From Gemmatimonadota bacterium (lineage in GTDB: Bacteria; Gemmatimonadota; Gemmatimonadetes; Longimicrobiales; Gaopeijiaceae), in the NCBI GenBank assembly GCA_003562075.1, contig PWWP01000096.1:1-54490 (forward strand): DNA of 54,490 bases, written 5' to 3'. Position numbers and translations under genes: made by a program. The notes under the pieces are model-generated. The model was not told the DNA's origin. It searched no databases and saw only the letters and a program-made list of their open reading frames with translations. This document shows positions 17,914 to 26,551 of this stretch, piece after piece; positions within the stretch are counted from its first letter, which is position 1, and each line of letters starts with the position of its first letter.

Positions 17914-19083
17914 ATGGTACGTTTCATCGACCCGCCCGTTCTTCCACGCGGCTTCCAGGCTGCCGGACGGCATATCGGATTGAAGGAAGGCGAGAACGAC
18001 CTGGCGCTCTTCCACTCCCGAAGGCCCTGCGAGGCTGCCGGGCTCCTCACTCGAAACCACTTTCCCGGGGCCCCCATCATCCTGGCACGTGAACGCCTGG
18101 TCGAAGGGCGGCTCCAGTCGGTGGTGGTGAACGCAAAGGTTTCGAATGTGGCTACCGGGGAGGCGGGCCTGGAGGATGCCAGGACCATGGCTCGATGGGC
18201 AGGTGGGGAGGGGGGGGTCGATCCGGGGTTGGTCCTGGTCGCGTCTACCGGAGTCATCGGTCGTCGGCTTCCCATGGAGCTGATCCAGGGAGGGCTGAAA
18301 GGGATGGGAGATGAGTTGGATGTGGACCCATGGGCCGCAGCCAGAGGGATCATGACCACCGACACCCACCCGAAGGTGCTCACTGTCCAGGTAGGAGATG
18401 CCAGGATCACGGCGGTGGGGAAGGGGGCCGGGATGGTGGCACCCAACATGGCCACCATGCTCGTCTTCATCTTCACGGATGCCGAACTACCGGCCGAAGC
18501 CCTGGACCGGGCCCTGAGGCGAGCCTGTCGGGATTCATTTCAGCTCCTCTCAATCGATACGGACACCAGCACCTCGGACATGGTTGTCATCATGGCCAAT
18601 GGCGAAGCCGGCCCGGTGGATGGGGACCGGTTCCAGGAGGGGCTGGACTCCCTGTGCATGCGAATGGCGGAACTGGTGGCACGAGACGGAGAAGGGGCCA
18701 CCAAACTCCTCCGGGTTGCGGTGGAAGGAGCCCTGGATCGCCCCGAGGCGCGGCGTGTGGCTCGAAGCGTGGTCGAGAGCCCGCTGGTGAAGACCATGGC
18801 GTACGGCGCCGATCCGAATGTGGGGCGTATCCTCATGGCGGTGGGGAAGTGTGTCGATTGCCGGATCGTGCCGGAGGCGGTCGATGCGTGGATCCAGGGC
18901 CAGAAGGTCATCGAGGGAGGAGTGCGCGCCGATTTTCAGGAAGAAGAGGTCCGATCCCTTCTCTCGGGGGACCCGGTCGAGATGCGGATCTCCCTGGGGA
19001 CGGGGCCAGGGAGGGCTACTGCGTTGGGGTGCGACCTAACGGAGGGATACATCGAGGAGAATGCAGCCTACGCCTCCTCCTGA
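17914..19083 (+). CDS. argJ: Bifunctional glutamate N-acetyltransferase/amino-acid acetyltransferase
   Basis: A 389-residue ArgJ. It moves the acetyl group from N-acetylornithine to glutamate in the cyclic arginine pathway; bifunctional members also acetylate glutamate from acetyl-CoA. The self-cleavage site is in APNMATML, with Thr181 as the nucleophile that starts the beta chain. The oxyanion segment ASTGVIGRRLPM is intact, as is the end of the protein (LTEGYIEENAAYASS, with the canonical C-terminal Asn-Ala-Xaa-Tyr). One region differs from common ArgJ: NAKVSNVATG replaces the usual NSGNANACTG. GAGG lies 7 bases before the ATG at 17914; the longer ORF reaching back to 17383 crosses marR in another frame. 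No other arginine genes are nearby. Confidence 0.95.
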   Translation: MVRFIDPPVLPRGFQAAGRHIGLKEGENDLALFHSRRPCEAAGLLTRNHFPGAPIILARERLVEGRLQSVVVNAKVSNVATGEAGLEDARTMARWAGGEGGVDPGLVLVASTGVIGRRLPMELIQGGLKGMGDELDVDPWAAARGIMTTDTHPKVLTVQVGDARITAVGKGAGMVAPNMATMLVFIFTDAELPAEALDRALRRACRDSFQLLSIDTDTSTSDMVVIMANGEAGPVDGDRFQEGLDSLCMRMAELVARDGEGATKLLRVAVEGALDRPEARRVARSVVESPLVKTMAYGADPNVGRILMAVGKCVDCRIVPEAVDAWIQGQKVIEGGVRADFQEEEVRSLLSGDPVEMRISLGTGPGRATALGCDLTEGYIEENAAYASS

Positions 19084-19350
19084 AGCCAGGACTTCCTCGA
19101 GGAAGGGGGAACGAGGGGAGGAGCGGACCAACGCCCGGGTCACGCCGGGGGTGGCAAGGAGCGATTCGCCGCCTTCCTTCCCCTCGACCGGTGCTTTTGG
19201 TATCTTTCCACGCTGCGGCAACCCCTTGGAAGGTCGAGTCAAGACCGCAGTGCGTCCGGCAAATAATGACCAGGGCCAAGGCCCGGCCGGGCAGTCGACA
19301 CGGGTTCCGTTGACCAGAATAGCCACCCAGAACCGAAGGACATCTGAATC

Positions 19351-19929
19351 ATGCGTATCAAGAATCTCACCGTGGCGCTCTTTATGAGCCTGGGCCTCAT
19401 GGCCTGCGGCGACGCTGAGCCCCCCGCCGAGATGGACACCCCTGCCGAGGCCCCTGAGGCCGCTGAGCCCGGTGCCCTTGAGACTCCAGACTGGTTCGTG
19501 GTCGACCATGACGCCGGTACCGTCGAGATCGACCTGATTGCTGGCTCCACGTCAGCCAACAACTACTGGAACTTCCACGGGCTCCACGGCGGAGCCGGTG
19601 AGCTGGTGGTGCCGGAGGGTTACGAGATCACCATCAACCTGATCAACCAGGACCCAAACATGGGCCACTCGGTGGGAATCGGGGAGATGCAGGCCACATG
19701 GCCCAACACCTTCTCCGATGTGACACCGGTCTTCGACGGGGCGGTGACGTCCAACCCCACCTCCATGACCGAGTCCACCCTCCCGGGTGAGACCGAGAGC
19801 ATCACCTTTGTGGCTGACCAGGCCGGCGAGTTCGCCGCCATCTGCTACGTGACGGGTCACGCCGCATCGGGGATGTGGATGCCCTTTACCGTGTCGGCTG
19901 AAGGCGAGGCGGGTGCCCGCCTGAACTGA
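19351..19929 (+). CDS. Sulfocyanin-like blue copper lipoprotein
   Basis: A 192-residue exported cupredoxin. A lipoprotein signal ends in LMACGD (Cys19), followed by a Pro/Glu/Ala linker (about 20-46). The cupredoxin fold carries the type 1 copper ligands: His106 in MGHSVGIG, then Cys155, His160 and Met165 in CYVTGHAASGMWM (C-X4-H-X4-M). The YWNFHGLHGGAGELVVPEG region matches the sulfocyanin/SoxE family rather than plastocyanin or azurin. Such proteins carry single electrons between membrane complexes and terminal oxidases. No oxidase genes are adjacent. AAGGA lies about 11 bases before the ATG. A terminator follows, so the gene is probably monocistronic. The nearest copper gene is copA, about 19 kb away. 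Confidence 0.87.
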   Translation: MRIKNLTVALFMSLGLMACGDAEPPAEMDTPAEAPEAAEPGALETPDWFVVDHDAGTVEIDLIAGSTSANNYWNFHGLHGGAGELVVPEGYEITINLINQDPNMGHSVGIGEMQATWPNTFSDVTPVFDGAVTSNPTSMTESTLPGETESITFVADQAGEFAAICYVTGHAASGMWMPFTVSAEGEAGARLN

Positions 19930-19974
19930 CCCAGTCGTTCATGGGTTGGGGCTCGGTGAGTCACCGAGCTTCCT

Positions 19975-20014
19975 CAGGGCCGCGCCACTCAGGTGGTGCG
20001 GCCCTGTTTCGTTT
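19975..20014 (+). terminator. Intrinsic terminator after the sulfocyanin gene
   Basis: A 13-bp stem with one G-U pair (AGGGCCGCGCCAC with GTGGTGCGGCCCT) is followed by TTTCGTTT. A smaller hairpin (GCTCGGTG/CACCGAGC, 19951-19969) lies just before it. Confidence 0.85.
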
Positions 20015-20077
20015 CCGGGCGCGGGGTCGTAGCTTTGGGAGGCGGAATCCGCCTCAATTCCCTGGCCCTGCTGACTC

Positions 20078-20680
20078 ATGTCACCTTCCCGAGATTCTGC
20101 CCCCTGGCGGCCTCTTCCCGGGCCCACGACTGTGCCCTGGTTCGTCGGTTGCCTACTCATCCTCCTCCTGTTCCCTGCGCCGGCACATGCCCAGGCAGGA
20201 GACCCCGGCGATGCACTGACCTCCTTCTACCTACGCATCATTTCGGCCCACTTCGGTATCCCTCCATCGGAAGGAACGAATCTGGTAGAGGATCTGGCCG
20301 CAGCCCAGGAACTGCCGGTGCTCCTTCACCTGGCCCGTGAAACGGGGCTCGCGCCTACAGCCATCCTTCCCCGACGGCAGAGGGGTGGAGTGGCATGGGT
20401 GGCCCTGGCAAGAGAGCTGGGTGTGGGGAGCGGGATCTACCACGTGGAGTTGGCCCCCGACGAGGTGGACGAGCCGGTGCGCCAGGCAGTGGAACGATTC
20501 AACGCCACACCTCGAGCGGGATGGGCGAATCTGGAGTTCTCCGATGAGGAGGTGGTGGCCCTGGTTCACTTGCGGGTTCTTTCCCGTCAGTTCGGGGTGA
20601 GCAAGGGCGCCGTCCTGGCGGCCTATCACAGCTCCGGCTCCTGGGTCGAATGCATTCGTCATCTCATGGGCACCCCCTGA
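20078..20680 (+). CDS. Exported protein of unknown function
   Basis: About 200 residues. A hydrophobic segment ending AHAQ gives a cleavable signal peptide around residues 20-38. The mature part is helical, with FYLRIISAHFGIPPSE and a later similar motif, VVALVHLRVLSRQFGVSKGAVL; these two resemble each other and may be an internal repeat. It also has a single Cys near the end. The start is uncertain: ATG 20078 and an in-frame GTG at about 20132 both lack a clear ribosome binding site, and the GTG would give the more normal signal peptide. It lies 49 bases before the GCS2-CBS gene on the same strand and may be the first gene of that operon. I recognise no family. Confidence 0.6.
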   Translation: MSPSRDSAPWRPLPGPTTVPWFVGCLLILLLFPAPAHAQAGDPGDALTSFYLRIISAHFGIPPSEGTNLVEDLAAAQELPVLLHLARETGLAPTAILPRRQRGGVAWVALARELGVGSGIYHVELAPDEVDEPVRQAVERFNATPRAGWANLEFSDEEVVALVHLRVLSRQFGVSKGAVLAAYHSSGSWVECIRHLMGTP

Positions 20681-20729
20681 ATCGGCCCTTCCGTTCGATC
20701 TTCCGACTCCCGATCTCGAGGAATAGCCT

Positions 20730-22649
20730 GTGGGCCAGCAAGTGGAGAACTCCGATCTCCGTCCGGAAGCCATCCGGTCGTTCACCAAGTCCATCCTCCG
20801 GGACCTCCGAGCATTGGAGCGGATGCTCGAGGAGGGCCAGATCGAAGAGAACGTCAGGAGATTCGGTGCGGAGCAGGAGGTCTTCCTGACGGGCCGAGGC
20901 TGGCGCCCGGCACCCCTCTCACTCCAGGTCCTGGAGCGTCTTGGAGGAGATCCGTTCACGACAGAGTTGGCCCTCTTCAACCTGGAGGTGAATCTTCCCC
21001 CCTACCGCCTGGAAGGACGGGGATTCTCACGGATGGAAGAGGAGCTGAATGTCCTTCTGGGGAAGCTGCGGGCAGCGACCCGGGAGGAAGGTGGGGAGGT
21101 GGTTCTCACCGGTACGCTCCCCACCCTTTCCAAGTCGGATCTCACCCTGGAGCAGATCACGCCCAAGCCCCGTTACTACACGCTCAATGAGGCGCTGACC
21201 GGCCTCCGGGGTGGCGAGTATCACCTCCGGATCGAAGGCTCGGACGAGCTCATCATCCGGCACGACTCGGTCATGCTGGAGGCATGCAATACCAGTGCTC
21301 AGATCCATTTGCAGGTAGGCGCCGGGGAGTTTGCCCGGGTCTACAATGCTGCCCAGCTCATCATGGGGCCAGTCCTGGCTGCTTCGGTGAATTCGCCCAT
21401 ACTCTTCGGCCGACGCCTCTGGGCAGAAACGCGGATTGCCCTCTTTCAACAGTCGCTGGATACCCGCTCAGCTACGCCGTATGTCCGGGACCTGGCTCCT
21501 CGGGTTCGCTTCGGCGACAAGTGGTTGGATGGAAGTGTCACAACCCTGTTCGACGAAGACCTGGCTCGGTTTCGGGTTCTCATGTCCGGTCCCGTGGATG
21601 AGGACCCATTCGAGGCTCTGGACGCAGGCCGACCCCCGAAGCTTCAGGCTCTCCAGCTCTACAACAGCACGGTGTATCGGTGGAATCGCCCATGCTACGG
21701 AATCAGCGAGGGAAAGCCCCACCTCCGGATCGAATGTCGGGCCTTGCCAGCTGGTCCGTCCGTGGCCGACGAGGTTGCCAATGCCGCGCTCTGGATCGGT
21801 CTCACCCTTGGAGCCCTGGACCAATACGGGGATCCGGCCCATCGGATGGAGTTCCGGGATGTGAAGTCCAACTTTCTGGCGGCGGCTCGGCATGGCTTGA
21901 ATGCAGGGCTACGGTGGCTGGATGGCCGGACCTGGGGTGCAGGGCCTCTGATCCTGGATACACTCCTTCCCCTGGCCCAGTTGGGGTTGGAGGGGGCCGG
22001 GGTGGATTCCACCGACATCGATCGCTACCTGGGGATCATCGAGGAGCGGGTGACCACGGGCCAGACCGGAAGTGAGTGGATGCTGCGGTCGCTGGATTCC
22101 ATGCATGGAACCGGCACCCTGTCCGAGCGACTCGCCGCCGTCACCGCCGCCACCTCCCGGCGCCAGGAGGAGGGGCGGCCCGTCCACGAGTGGGGACTGG
22201 CCCGCCTGGAGGAGGCGGGAGGATGGACCCACACCTACCTGAGGGTGGAACAGTACATGACCACCGATCCGGTGACGGTAAATGAAGACGAGTTGGTGGA
22301 TCTGGTGGCCTTCGTCATGGACAGGGAGAAAATCCGCCACATTCCGGTGGAGGACAGGGACCATAGACTCGTCGGTGTGGTATCCTATCGTTCCCTCCTT
22401 CGCTTCATGGTCAATTCTGGAGAGGAAGGCCTGGATGATGCACCTCCAGTGAAGGAGATCATGGAACGGGATCCGGTGACGGTTGCACCAGATACCCTGA
22501 CCCTGGAAGCCATTGATCTCATGCGGGATCGAGAAGTGGCATGCCTCCCGGTGGTGCGGGAGGGGAAGCTGGTGGGACTGATCACCGAGCGGGACTTCAT
22601 GCCCATCGCCTACGAACTTCTGGAGGAGCGACTTCGGCACGGCGAATGA
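20730..22649 (+). CDS. Glutamate-cysteine ligase-like (GCS2) protein with C-terminal CBS pair
   Basis: A 639-residue two-part protein. Residues 1 to about 480 look like the glutamate-cysteine ligase family 2 fold: the FGAEQEVFL segment matches the N-terminal FGxExE-type substrate and Mg motif, followed by ELALFNLEVN, a NTSAQIHLQV strand and RIECRALPAGPS. Residues 505-639 are two CBS domains (MTTDPVTVNED...GVVSYRSLL and MERDPVTVAPD...GLITERDF), which usually bind adenine nucleotides and regulate the enzyme attached. The product of such ligase-like enzymes can be gamma-Glu-Cys or another gamma-glutamyl amide. GTG start with GAGG 8 bases upstream. The stop overlaps the next gene in ATGA, so the pair is translationally coupled. 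No glutathione synthetase gene is nearby. Confidence 0.85.
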   Translation: MGQQVENSDLRPEAIRSFTKSILRDLRALERMLEEGQIEENVRRFGAEQEVFLTGRGWRPAPLSLQVLERLGGDPFTTELALFNLEVNLPPYRLEGRGFSRMEEELNVLLGKLRAATREEGGEVVLTGTLPTLSKSDLTLEQITPKPRYYTLNEALTGLRGGEYHLRIEGSDELIIRHDSVMLEACNTSAQIHLQVGAGEFARVYNAAQLIMGPVLAASVNSPILFGRRLWAETRIALFQQSLDTRSATPYVRDLAPRVRFGDKWLDGSVTTLFDEDLARFRVLMSGPVDEDPFEALDAGRPPKLQALQLYNSTVYRWNRPCYGISEGKPHLRIECRALPAGPSVADEVANAALWIGLTLGALDQYGDPAHRMEFRDVKSNFLAAARHGLNAGLRWLDGRTWGAGPLILDTLLPLAQLGLEGAGVDSTDIDRYLGIIEERVTTGQTGSEWMLRSLDSMHGTGTLSERLAAVTAATSRRQEEGRPVHEWGLARLEEAGGWTHTYLRVEQYMTTDPVTVNEDELVDLVAFVMDREKIRHIPVEDRDHRLVGVVSYRSLLRFMVNSGEEGLDDAPPVKEIMERDPVTVAPDTLTLEAIDLMRDREVACLPVVREGKLVGLITERDFMPIAYELLEERLRHGE

Positions 22650-23851
22650 GACGAACTCTCTTTGAAATTCGGGCTCCCTCCCCCGGGCCCACTCTGGTGG
22701 GGTTGGGAGGGATGCACGGGAATGAGCCGGCAGGCATTGCCGCTCTGGGATCGGTGAGCGATGCGCTTGCCGAGTCCGGGCTCCTGCGCGGGGAGTTCGT
22801 GGCGTTGGCCGGAAACCTTCCAGCTCTGGCCTCCGGCGTTCGCTATGTGGATCGGGACCTGAATCGTTTGTGGGATGAGGACCCGGAGGGTGCCGACAGC
22901 GAAGCCCGTCAACTCAGGCAGCTTCGGGAGGAACTCATTCGTGTTCGGGACCGGGCCCGCGGCCCGGTCCATCTGGTGGACCTGCACACCACATCGGGAG
23001 ATGGTCCTCCGTTCACCATCCTGGGGGACACCCTCGCAAACCGGGCAATGGCACTGACCCTTCCCGTGCCCATGGTTCTGGGTCTTGCCGACGCCCTTCC
23101 GGGGACGCTGGTGGAATCGCTGGACGTGGCTGGAGTCACCAGCCTGGCCTTCGAGGCCGGCCAGCACGACGATCCGCAATCGGCGCAGCGGAGTGCCGAC
23201 GCCCTCTGGCTTCTATTGGGGTGGTTGGGGATGATCCCTGCTCGGCACCAACGGACCCGAGAGCCTCGTCGCCGACTGAGACAGGCCGGCGTTGGATTCC
23301 CCAATGCCCTCCGCCTCGTTCATCGTCATGCCCTCCGGAATGGCGGCGACTTCCGGATGCAGTCCGGTCTCTCCTCCTTCGTGCCCGTCCAGAGGGGGCA
23401 GGTCCTGGCCCACGAGTATGGTGTGCCGGTAACGGCCCCCACCACGGGTCACATTCTTCTTCCACTCTACCAGACCTCAGGAGAGGATGGGTTCTTCGTC
23501 GGGCGTCCCATCCGTCGCTCCTGGCTGCGCATGTCGGCGGCCCTCCGTCGACGTCGTGTCGACCGGCTCCTCCGTTTCCTGCCTGGGGTCCGCCCGGAGC
23601 CAGGACCAGTGACCGACGGGCTTACGGCTTTTCAGGTCCACCCCATGATCCGGAGAGTCTTTTTTCCTGCACTCTTTCGACTCCTGGGATATCGAGTTCG
23701 CCAGCTTTCCGATGGGCGATACCTTCTTGCGCGGAGGCCCGAGCCATCCGAAGTGGCCCACCCTTCCCTGGTTCCGGGAGAGATGGGTTTGCCGGCCTCC
23801 CCTGACTCCGTCGTATCCGATCCGGTCTCCACCGGCCGCTCCGAGGGCTAG
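22646..23851 (+). CDS. Succinylglutamate desuccinylase/aspartoacylase (AstE/AspA) family hydrolase
   Basis: A 401-residue zinc hydrolase of the M14-like AstE/AspA family. Zinc ligands: His24 and Glu27 in GGMHGNEPAG and His114 in LVDLHTTSGDG; RDLNRLW (70-76) holds the substrate Arg/Asn, and Glu170 in LAFEAGQH is the expected catalytic Glu. These enzymes remove acyl groups from N-acyl amino acids or open gamma-amide bonds. The C-terminal 150 residues include a small beta domain (VTAPTTGHILLP) and extend past the usual length. The start overlaps the preceding stop (ATGA), so it is coupled with the ligase-like/CBS gene. Together they suggest making and unmaking of an acylated or gamma-glutamyl compound. 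The specific substrate is not readable. Confidence 0.87.
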   Translation: MRRTLFEIRAPSPGPTLVGLGGMHGNEPAGIAALGSVSDALAESGLLRGEFVALAGNLPALASGVRYVDRDLNRLWDEDPEGADSEARQLRQLREELIRVRDRARGPVHLVDLHTTSGDGPPFTILGDTLANRAMALTLPVPMVLGLADALPGTLVESLDVAGVTSLAFEAGQHDDPQSAQRSADALWLLLGWLGMIPARHQRTREPRRRLRQAGVGFPNALRLVHRHALRNGGDFRMQSGLSSFVPVQRGQVLAHEYGVPVTAPTTGHILLPLYQTSGEDGFFVGRPIRRSWLRMSAALRRRRVDRLLRFLPGVRPEPGPVTDGLTAFQVHPMIRRVFFPALFRLLGYRVRQLSDGRYLLARRPEPSEVAHPSLVPGEMGLPASPDSVVSDPVSTGRSEG

Positions 23852-23853
23852 AG

Positions 23854-25029
23854 ATGGACGCACGCCAACTCCTGAGCTCTCGCATCCTGGTCGTCGACGA
23901 TGAACCGACAAACATCCGTGCCCTGGAGCGTTTGCTGAACCGGGCCGGGTACCAGGAGGTGAAGGGACTCACCGATCCGCGAAAGGTCCTGACCGCCTTC
24001 GATTCCTTCGAGCCGGATCTGCTGCTGCTGGATCTGCGGATGCCGTGGATGGATGGGTTCGAGATCATGGAGGCCCTCAACGGTCGGATACCGAATGACC
24101 AATACTTCCCCATCCTGGTCCTCACCGGCGACCTGAGTCCCGACGTCCGGGAGCGGGCCCTCTCCATGGGTGCTCGAGATTTCGTCACCAAGCCCTTCGA
24201 TACTACAGAAGCGCTCCTCCGGATCAAGAATCTCCTAGAGGCCCGGGTCCTCCATCTTCAGCTACGCAGGTACAATGAAACACTGGAGGAACGTGTAGCC
24301 GAGCGGACCCGGGACCTGGCCGAGGCCCAGGTGGAGATCATCCATCGGCTGGCCCTGGCAGCAGAGTACCGGGACGACCTGACAGGGCGTCACGCTGAGC
24401 GGGTAGGGCTTCTCTCCGCCCTCATCGGAAAAGAGCTGGGCATGCCCGACGAAGAGGTGAAGCTCCTTCGGCGGGCCGCCACCCTCCACGATGTGGGCAA
24501 GATCGGGGTATCGGACACGATCCTCCAGAAGCCAGGCCCCCTCACCGACGAAGAGTACCGTGCCATGCAGGAGCACACCACCATCGGAGAACGGATCCTC
24601 TCCGGTGGGCGGTTTGCACTCCTCCGGATGGCTGGAGAGATTGCCACCTCCCACCATGAGTGGTGGAACGGAGAAGGCTACGGAAACGGACTTGCGGGAG
24701 AGGCCATTCCCCTCACCGGCCGGATTGTAGCGGTGGCCGACGTCTTCGACTCTCTCTCCCATGAACGGCCGTACAAGCGGGCTTTCACCCGGGATGAGAC
24801 CTTGGCCCTGATTCAGGAGGGGCGGAGGGAGCAATTCGATCCCCAGGTGGTGGACGCCTTCATGGCCCTGTTGGATCGTGGCGTGGTGGATCAACTGGAT
24901 GAGCTCCTGGAGGCGAGCTTCCCGATCCTGGAGGAGCACAATGCCCGGGCACGGGGCGATCGCACGCCACCGGATGAGGCCCTGGGAGCTAAGCCGCCGG
25001 AGTCGTCCGGTCCCGAGCCCACGCCCTGA
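23854..25029 (+). CDS. Response regulator with HD-GYP phosphodiesterase domain
   Basis: A 391-residue RpfG-like regulator. The receiver domain (about 10-125) has the acidic pair DD at 15-16, phosphoacceptor Asp60 in LLLDLRMP and Lys113 in VTKPFD. A coiled linker follows. The HD-GYP domain has HDVGK (His212, Asp213, Lys216) and HHEWW (His267, His268). The signature loop reads NGEGYG instead of the usual DGxGYP. HD-GYP domains hydrolyse cyclic di-GMP or related dinucleotides when the receiver is phosphorylated. The ATG is 2 bases after the preceding stop, so it belongs to the same operon. The gene ends inside the 3' end of the convergent AAA ATPase gene (41-base overlap). No histidine kinase gene is adjacent. 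Confidence 0.93.
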   Translation: MDARQLLSSRILVVDDEPTNIRALERLLNRAGYQEVKGLTDPRKVLTAFDSFEPDLLLLDLRMPWMDGFEIMEALNGRIPNDQYFPILVLTGDLSPDVRERALSMGARDFVTKPFDTTEALLRIKNLLEARVLHLQLRRYNETLEERVAERTRDLAEAQVEIIHRLALAAEYRDDLTGRHAERVGLLSALIGKELGMPDEEVKLLRRAATLHDVGKIGVSDTILQKPGPLTDEEYRAMQEHTTIGERILSGGRFALLRMAGEIATSHHEWWNGEGYGNGLAGEAIPLTGRIVAVADVFDSLSHERPYKRAFTRDETLALIQEGRREQFDPQVVDAFMALLDRGVVDQLDELLEASFPILEEHNARARGDRTPPDEALGAKPPESSGPEPTP

Positions 25030-26485
25030 GCCCCTGGATCCGCTCGGCCGCTGTGACCGAAAGGGGGCGAGTGTCGGAGACTTCCCTGGCCAACAGGTCG
25101 GTATCGAAGGCCAGTTCATCGGCGAAGGCAGCGTAGAGGGCCGAGACCACCACCTGCTCCAGCTCAGCCCCTGAGAATCCGTCCGTCAATCGGGCCAACC
25201 TGGCCAGGTCCAGGGTCTGCGGATCCCGGTTCCGGTTCTGGAGATGGATACGGAGGATCTCCGCCCGTGCCTCCTCTCCTGGAAGATCCACGAAGAAGAT
25301 CTCGTCGAAACGCCCCTTCCGGAGGAGTTCGGGAGGAATCTGGTCCACCTGATTTGCCGTGGCCACCAGGAAGACCGGCCCTCGGCGCTCCTGCATCCAG
25401 TTCAAGAAGCTGCCAAGGATTCGTCGGGAAACACCGCCATCCTCGCCACCCTCGCTGGAGGAGAAGGCCTTCTCCAGCTCATCGATCCACAACACCACGG
25501 GAGCCATCTCCTCGGCTAGCGTCACAGCCCGGGAGAGGTTCTTCTCCGTTTCTCCGATGTACCGGTTGTAGAGGGAGGCTGGATCCAGGCGGAGAAGGGG
25601 GAGCTCCCACTCGGTGGCCACGGCCCTGGCGCAGAGGCTCTTTCCGCACCCTGGAACGCCGGTGAGGAGGATGCCTCTGGGGAACTCCAGCCCGAATTCC
25701 CGGGCTCCCTCCGGGTCGTTCACCAGAGCCTGTCGGCGACCGAGCCACCGCTTCAGATTATCCAGGCCAGCGACCTGGGCCAGGCAGTCTTCGGCCGGAT
25801 AGTACTCCAGGAGGCCGTCCTGCTCGATGATCCGACGCTTGGCCTCTGCCACGACCCGGAGATCACCGACCCCCAGTCGGCCATCCTCCAGGATCGCTCG
25901 GGTAATGATTTTCTCTGCCTCCATGAAGGTGAGTCCCTGGAGCTGGTCCAGGAGCCGGTTCAGGTCCGAACGAGAGAGTTCGACTTCCACATGTTGCTTT
26001 CGATTCAGATCCCGAATGATGCGTCGGAGGAGGTCCTTCAACTCGGTCCGACTGGGTCCTGGAAGAGGGACGGAGGATGCTCGCGGCCGGAGGCCAGGGG
26101 TCAGTTCAAGGGGAGGTCCGGTGTGGATGATGGCACCGCGGAGTTCCTCCAGGCGATCCAGGGCCTCCTCGACCTTTGCCTGGAAGAGGCTGGATCCTGG
26201 AAAGACCGTCTCCAGCCCGTCGAACAGGTAGAGGGCCGGTTGATCCGAAGCGGTGATGTGCCGGAGGGCCTTCTCAGGCTCCCGGGTCTCGTAGACGGAG
26301 CCCTCTCGATCCACGCGGACCAACCCTCGAGCCCGGGTCCATCGAAAGAGGGGGATGTCCATCCGGTCTGCAAGAAGGCGAATCAGGCTCCGCGCCCGGG
26401 GCCGGTCGTCGCTCTGGACCAGGAGGAAGGGGTGGCGGGAGCGAACCAGGAGTTCAGCATCCTTGAGAGGGTCTTCCAGGGGCAC
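24989..26485 (-). CDS. Ycf46-like AAA+ ATPase
   Basis: A 498-residue cytoplasmic ATPase. The N-terminal 240 residues form a degenerate ATPase-like domain (SRHPFLLVQSDDRPRARSLI). The C-terminal AAA module has Walker A GVPGCGKS (about 275-282), Walker B VVLWIDELEKAF (about 325-336), sensor 1 VATANQVD, and an arginine-finger region LLRKGRFDEIFFVDLP. This layout, an inactive domain followed by an active AAA domain, is that of chloroplast Ycf46 and its bacterial relatives, whose role is thought to concern inorganic carbon use in cyanobacteria and is unknown elsewhere. Its 3' end overlaps the HD-GYP gene on the other strand by 41 bases. Confidence 0.88.
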   Translation of the reverse strand: MPLEDPLKDAELLVRSRHPFLLVQSDDRPRARSLIRLLADRMDIPLFRWTRARGLVRVDREGSVYETREPEKALRHITASDQPALYLFDGLETVFPGSSLFQAKVEEALDRLEELRGAIIHTGPPLELTPGLRPRASSVPLPGPSRTELKDLLRRIIRDLNRKQHVEVELSRSDLNRLLDQLQGLTFMEAEKIITRAILEDGRLGVGDLRVVAEAKRRIIEQDGLLEYYPAEDCLAQVAGLDNLKRWLGRRQALVNDPEGAREFGLEFPRGILLTGVPGCGKSLCARAVATEWELPLLRLDPASLYNRYIGETEKNLSRAVTLAEEMAPVVLWIDELEKAFSSSEGGEDGGVSRRILGSFLNWMQERRGPVFLVATANQVDQIPPELLRKGRFDEIFFVDLPGEEARAEILRIHLQNRNRDPQTLDLARLARLTDGFSGAELEQVVVSALYAAFADELAFDTDLLAREVSDTRPLSVTAAERIQGLRAWARDRTTPAA

Positions 26486-26551
26486 GTCGAGCTCCAGTGT
26501 GGTTTACTGAGGGGTCTCGGTGAAGAGTCTGAGCGATGCTGGCTCGGCTCG

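Noticed and set aside
17383-19083. 566-codon reading of argJ that begins inside marR
   Set aside because: The extra N-terminus is low complexity and read in another frame over marR and the small protein. The ArgJ family start and a good ribosome binding site are at 17914.
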